This document shows, in pieces, positions 59,725 through 64,000 of a DNA stretch of 64,000 nucleotides (positions are counted from its first letter, which is position 1; each line of letters starts with the position of its first letter). Below the pieces are notes generated by a model that had not been told where the DNA came from, ran no database searches, and worked only from the letters and a program-made list of their open reading frames with translations. This DNA comes from Telopea speciosissima (Eukaryota; Streptophyta; Magnoliopsida; Proteales; Proteaceae). The position numbers were made by a program, and so were the translations under genes. The stretch spans positions 25,715,001 to 25,779,000 of the forward strand of contig NC_057916.1 of assembly GCF_018873765.1 (NCBI RefSeq), read 5' to 3'.

Positions 59725-62096
59725 TCAATTCAGTTGAATGAGGGGTGACCGTGGTATGAGAGACGGCTTCAATTGCTTCTGCCCTGATGATTCGTAAGGG
59801 TGGTTCTCCCGAAATTCATCAAGGAGGGTCTCCATTGGCATGGCTCGAAGCAATTTGATTTTTCCTTCGCTCGGGACATCTGGCTCACACCTCGTTGGTG
59901 TTGTACCACTTGGCTCATAATCCTGAAATATTATTTAGACAAACAAAGAAATAATGAAAACATAATCCATGTACAAAATTCAAAGTGCTTATATCACCTA
60001 CAGAATTAACACACACTCCAAAAAAAATTTTGAAGAGTAGTAAGATTTTGTTTAAAAAAAATAATCATTGTCAAACTCCAAATGTATCATGGTAGCAGCA
60101 ACAGTCTTCAAATTACACTGGTAATCAATAAAAGATAAATGCCATAAATTATAACGAGAGTTTTTTTTTTTTTTTTGGGTAAACTAATAAGAGTTAGCAC
60201 AACATTCATTCAGTCTTCAATCTCCCATAAAAATAATAACTAATAATTTCTGTACAATGCAATGGTCTTTAATACTTATGAGCCATACTAGGAAATTATG
60301 GGAGTAATTGAAACCCGCAAGAGATAAGAAACTAATATTTTAGATAACCAATTTGATTTTATGCCAAGAAGAGCAACCACAGAGGCACATTATTTGCTTA
60401 GGAGACTCATGGAAAGATTTAGAGAATGTAAGATGGATCTCCATATAGTCTTTATTGACTAAGGAAAATCTTAAGATAGATCCCTTAGAGAGTTATTTGC
60501 CAAGTGTTGAATAAAAGTGTTTCAAGTAAATATGTGGATATGGTTAAAGAAATGTATAATGAGAAGTGACAAGCGTAAGAACTAGAGGGTGGCAGTGAAT
60601 TCCCAATCAAAATTGAAGTATATCAAGGATCAAAGGTGAGGAAGACATGCATAGCTTAGGACTAGTAACAAGCATGGCTCTAAATAGGGCTGACTGGAGA
60701 ACTATCCATGCAGCCGACACCATTAAATTGGGAGTTGTTGTTGTTGTATCAAAGAACAGCTCTAAGCCTGTAGTTATTTGCGCTAATCATAAATGAGTTG
60801 ACTAGAGACATTCAAGAACAGATCCCTTGGTAAATGCAAAGTTGGAATTATGGAGATCAACATTGGAATCAAAAGATTTTAAAATAAGTATATGGTGTGC
60901 AACTTTAGGTACCTAGATTCAATCGTAAATAGAGGAGAAATAGAAAATGATGTAGCACAAAGAATTAGAATAGAGTAGATGAAATGGAGGGGTGTGTGAC
61001 GTGTGTCCGAAATTGTGTGATAGACAAATTCTTTTAAAACTCAAAAGAAAGTTTCATAAGACAGCTATCCGACCAACAATGATTTATGAAGCTAAATGCA
61101 AGGCAATAAAGAAACAACATATAACCAAACTTAGTGTAGCTGAAATGAGGATGTTGAGATGGATAACTGGTAAGACTAGAAACAATAAAATAAAAAATGT
61201 ACAAATTATAGCTAATTTAAAGTAGCTCCAGTACAAGATAAGTTGCGAGAAAGTCATTTGAGGTGGCATAGACATGTGCAACAAAGGCCTTTGAATGCTC
61301 CAATACAGAAGGGTAATTTGATTCAGAATGAAGAAGCTAAAAGACCCTGGGAGAAGTGACGAAGAAAGACATGCATAGCTTAGGACTAGTAACAAGCATT
61401 GCTATGAATAGAGTTGAAGGGAGAAAAAGGATCTATGTAGCTAATCCCAATTAGTTGGAATAAGTCTGAGTTGAGTTAAGTTGAGTATAATAATTTAAAA
61501 AAAAATAAGACATTACTCACACATACAATGTTTAACATTTAATGGTCATCATGCCACAACAGAAATATTTGAAATCCATATTCTTTTACATTCTCATATT
61601 CCTTGAATAAGTAAAAGATTACTTGGTTTGTGTTTTGGCAGTCCATAATTTTATGTACTTGAAAGGTCAGCAAGATGGGCTGCTTCCATTTCTTTTGTAC
61701 ACTAAACTCTTCATCTTTACAACCTCGTACAAATACTATTTTATACATACCATCTAAAAAAAGGAAGAAAAAAAACATAATATAGGAAATGAAAAAACAG
61801 ACATTTTGTAGTATGACATTGAATTCAGGGAGGAATATTTATTTTCTCAAAAAAATAAAGAGGTGCTAAACTAGACAGTGAATACCATGTATCTCTGTTC
61901 GAATGTGTCTTGTGCCTTCCGTTCAATCTCAACTGCCTGGCCTGAATGATCCCCCTGAAGCTTCTGCAAAGTGTTTGCATGAGCTTCAACAGCTTCCATG
62001 ATTCTCGATATTGATCCTCTTTCATGCTCAGAAGCACCTGTGGAGAGTTGCACAGGTAAAGAACCAAACTCCAAAAGATCATGCACACACACACAT

Positions 62097-62129
<33 letters not shown>

Positions 62130-62283
62130 GGGGACAGTTTTACTTCACGCTGAGTGAAACAACCGTACAGTAATCAGTGGCCTTAAAACTCTGCCCCCCC
62201 CCCCCCAACTGTCAACACCATTTGAGGGCCTCAGTCAAGGGATTCCCCATTGACCATCATGGCTGAAGGGAAACACAGACCAG

Positions 62284-62321
<38 letters not shown>

Positions 62322-64000
62322 GGGGGAGCGCAGGGGCCACGAGCGCGGCATCCAATGATAGCACGCACTGTAGCAACTTGGGGGCAGGATTTCCGCCTTT
62401 CTTGGGCGCAAGGCAGTCATTTCACCCCCCACTGTGTCTGGGTGTGGCCTGCGGCCCTCCCTCCTCCCCACACAGAACTTATGTGTGTGTGTGAGGAGAT
62501 CGGGCACACCACTAGCTTTCCTAGAGCAGGGGGATCAACCAATGGGGGGGCTGAGAGGGAGGAGAGAGGTTGACAGTGGTGGGCACAGCGCTAGTGTTCC
62601 CAACCTTTTGTATGCATAAATAGGCATGCCATATAACGGCCTCAGGAAATATCATCTAGCCCCACTCTAAAAACAGAACTCCATAATTTATCCCGTTTTC
62701 CAAAAGGCCCAAGGTAAATTGGGAAAAAATAATCTTAGAAATTTCATAGTGAGTACTAGTAGATTAACTTACCCTCAACATGTTGCACAGCATCTTCACT
62801 GTTCTTCACCACATCATGCTCAGCAGCAACCCGTGCAGAAGCAATGTCAGCATCGTGTTGCTCATTACACTCACTAGCTTTTCTGCACCCAAGAAACCTA
62901 AAGGTCAACATAATGGTGATGGATAACAGAATGGAATCGTAATGAAAATGCTGGCAATATGATAAAACTAATGGTCAAGATATAGTATACCTACCCCATC
63001 ACATAGCACTTCTACAGTGGAAGTCAAATGTTAATCATAGTGAAATGTGACTAAATCTAATTAAGTCTTTCATCGGTACTTGGTTACACATTGGTGCTCA
63101 TATTATCTACAAAATCTAATGGGAGCAACTGAATGAAAGAAGTAATAATAATAACCAACCTGACAAGTGACTCAACAGCTGACACATGTTCACTACACAT
63201 CTTGTTTACAGATTCATTCGTCCTTTTACAATGCTCAGAAGCAATTTCTACACTACTTACGCTGGAAGGAGAAACAAACATTTCAACAAACTACAGGATT
63301 AGTGATATTTCAAGGAGTTATGAAAATTTTAAAAATTGGTAAAGGGAGGAAATGTAAATGAAAGACCATAATTAATATAATAATAGAGAAAAAAAAATGA
63401 AAGAATGCAGTTCATATTGAAAAAACTGACGACTGCTGTAGAAGCAACTCCATGCGACAATGCTTGGCAGCAGAGAAATCAGCACCAGCTTTGGCATCAT
63501 TCTCTGCCTGCATGGAAAATGTTTGCCACTTTCTTTTAGCATCAGTTGTGATAACCTCCATGGAAGATACATGCTCATCCAAAAATGTCTTGTTCCCAAT
63601 GGAAGAGTCTCTCAAATCAACAAGCCTCGCATCAACCTGCAGGGCAATTGTCAAGCTCCCAACAAAAGATGAGTGAAAAAAATACCACTGGACCACAAAA
63701 GACTGAAACAGACCAGCTCTTTTTGACGACGGAGGTGGTTGGAAACTAAGTTGGTCATATCTGCCAAAAGCTTTTCTTCTTCAGACTTTGATTGCTCCTG
63801 TGCATGTTACACTCAAAATTTAGATCATTTCAAGAAAAATTCTACCAATCAAGGATTCTGAAATAATACCTCATAAGCCTTCTGAAATTGAGCAATGTAC
63901 TTCCTCTGAATCTCGTGAGATTCATGTGCATGGTTCTCAAGCCTGTGTGACTCCTCCCCAAGCTTAGCGAGAAGTTCATGAGTGAATTTAGATACCTCCC
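59725..64000 (-). CDS. Kinesin-5 (BimC/Eg5-type) motor, 3' seven exons (partial)
   Basis: Exons on minus, all in frame: 64000 (window edge)-63870, 63797-63714, 63636-63431, 63261-63160, 62882-62773, 62037-61886 and 59922-59725. They encode the C-terminal third: coiled-coil and tail, including ADMTNLVSNHLRRQKEL, FLDEHVSSMEVITTDAKRKW, FSAAKHCRMELLLQQS and NEQHDADIASARVAAEHDVV. The last exon holds the BimC box DYEPSGTTPTR, with a T-P site of the kind phosphorylated by cyclin-dependent kinase. The end is LKPSLIPRSPLIQLN. Kinesin-5 tetramers slide antiparallel microtubules in the spindle and phragmoplast; the tail helps spindle binding. The motor domain is outside the window. The donor at 63430-63425 is a weak GTCAGT. 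The last intron (1.96 kb) carries a decayed RTE LINE. The gene looks intact here. Confidence 0.93.
60350..61495 (+). mobile_element. Decayed RTE-type LINE in the last kinesin-5 intron
   Basis: Two stretches read as RTE-clade reverse transcriptase. Near 60350-60480 it reads NQFDFMPRRATTEAHYLLRR, then LMERFRECKMDLHIVFID. Near 60900-61225 it includes KLKRKFHKTAIRPTMIYEAK, then KKQHITKLSVAEMRMLRWITG. Many stops and frame changes show it is long dead. An RTE-like 3' end (TGGAATAAGTCTGAGTTGAG, 61455-61474) closes it. A second 3'-end-like piece (CAGCCGACACCATTAAATTG, 60711-60730, then GTTGTT repeats) sits in the middle, with CATGCATAGCTTAGGACTAG shared at 60646 and 61370, which suggests two nested or tandem copies. 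The orientation is opposite to the kinesin gene. Confidence 0.75.
62083..62132. repeat. (CA)n(TA)n microsatellite
   Basis: CA then TA repeats followed by GGGG, in a kinesin-5 intron. A second copy of the same arrangement is at 62283-62322. Confidence 0.9.
62283..62322. repeat. (CA)n(TA)n microsatellite, second copy
   Basis: Same order of CA then TA then GGGGG as at 62083. Between and after them lies GC-rich MITE-like DNA (62323-62600) with GGGCGCAAGGCA and CTGTGTCTGGGTGTGG motifs, related in style to the H2 hairpin at 45099 but without a clear pairing arm. Confidence 0.85.

Noticed and set aside
61539-61778. A 79-codon open frame in the last kinesin-5 intron
   Set aside because: The real last exon was found at 59922-59725 with the BimC box, and this frame has no kinesin similarity.
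62083-62322. CRISPR-like or direct-repeat array
   Set aside because: The two CA/TA tracts are ordinary microsatellites in a plant intron.

Overview
This is plant nuclear DNA, almost certainly from a dicot or early-diverging angiosperm. The genes have introns, the sequence between them is AT-rich, and it is crowded with non-coding repeats and transposons. The encoded proteins are typical of plants: the O-fucosyltransferase SPINDLY, a ubiquitin-L40 fusion, cell-wall invertases with the 9-nt mini-exon, kinesin-5 and a pentatricopeptide-repeat protein. The species cannot be named from the sequence alone.

Layout. (1) 1-560 is the last exon of a SPINDLY-like gene on +. (2) 1.6-2.3 kb holds an RNase H-like retroelement scrap followed by a 39-bp tandem repeat. 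(3) 4.45-5.68 kb is a complete five-exon ubiquitin-ribosomal protein L40 gene on +, with a TATA box, a telo-box and a site II element upstream. (4) 7.1-11.2 kb is a nest of repeats: a small Mutator-type MITE, and a 2.9-kb solo LTR with a CAATT target duplication that sits inside an ankyrin-repeat gene remnant. (5) About 11.4-45.3 kb is a large tandem duplication. Each copy carries one intact seven-exon cell-wall invertase gene on the minus strand (copy A at 12.8-18.0 kb, copy B at 32.1-41.7 kb), plus homologous upstream and downstream DNA. The copies later diverged by insertions. Copy A gained a small broken Ty1-copia element, a zinc-transporter fragment and a small fold-back. Copy B gained a 2.8-kb insertion, a SINE and a 0.78-kb fold-back element inside intron 1, plus two hairpin MITEs upstream. 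(6) 45.5-47.8 kb contains a MITE and a 5'-truncated LINE, each with clear target-site duplications. (7) 48.4-53.0 kb is a two-exon gene for a small secreted or anchored Gly/Asn/His-rich protein. Its 4.2-kb intron holds a Mutator-type element with about 377-bp terminal inverted repeats that carries the first two exons of a KDEL-receptor (ERD2) gene. (8) 55.9-57.7 kb is a second Mutator-type element with about 300-bp inverted repeats and a 10-bp target duplication, carrying a truncated, frameshifted PPR gene. (9) 59.7-64.0 kb is the 3' part (seven exons) of a kinesin-5 gene on minus, with a decayed RTE-type LINE in its last intron.

The genes do not form a pathway. The main biology is the tandem invertase pair, which probably encodes apoplastic sucrose hydrolysis, and the gene-capturing Mutator-like elements. 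The most interesting signals are the two Pack-MULE-like elements with captured host genes, the invertase tandem duplication with its readable insertion history, and a 39-bp repeat that also reads as a 13-residue protein repeat.
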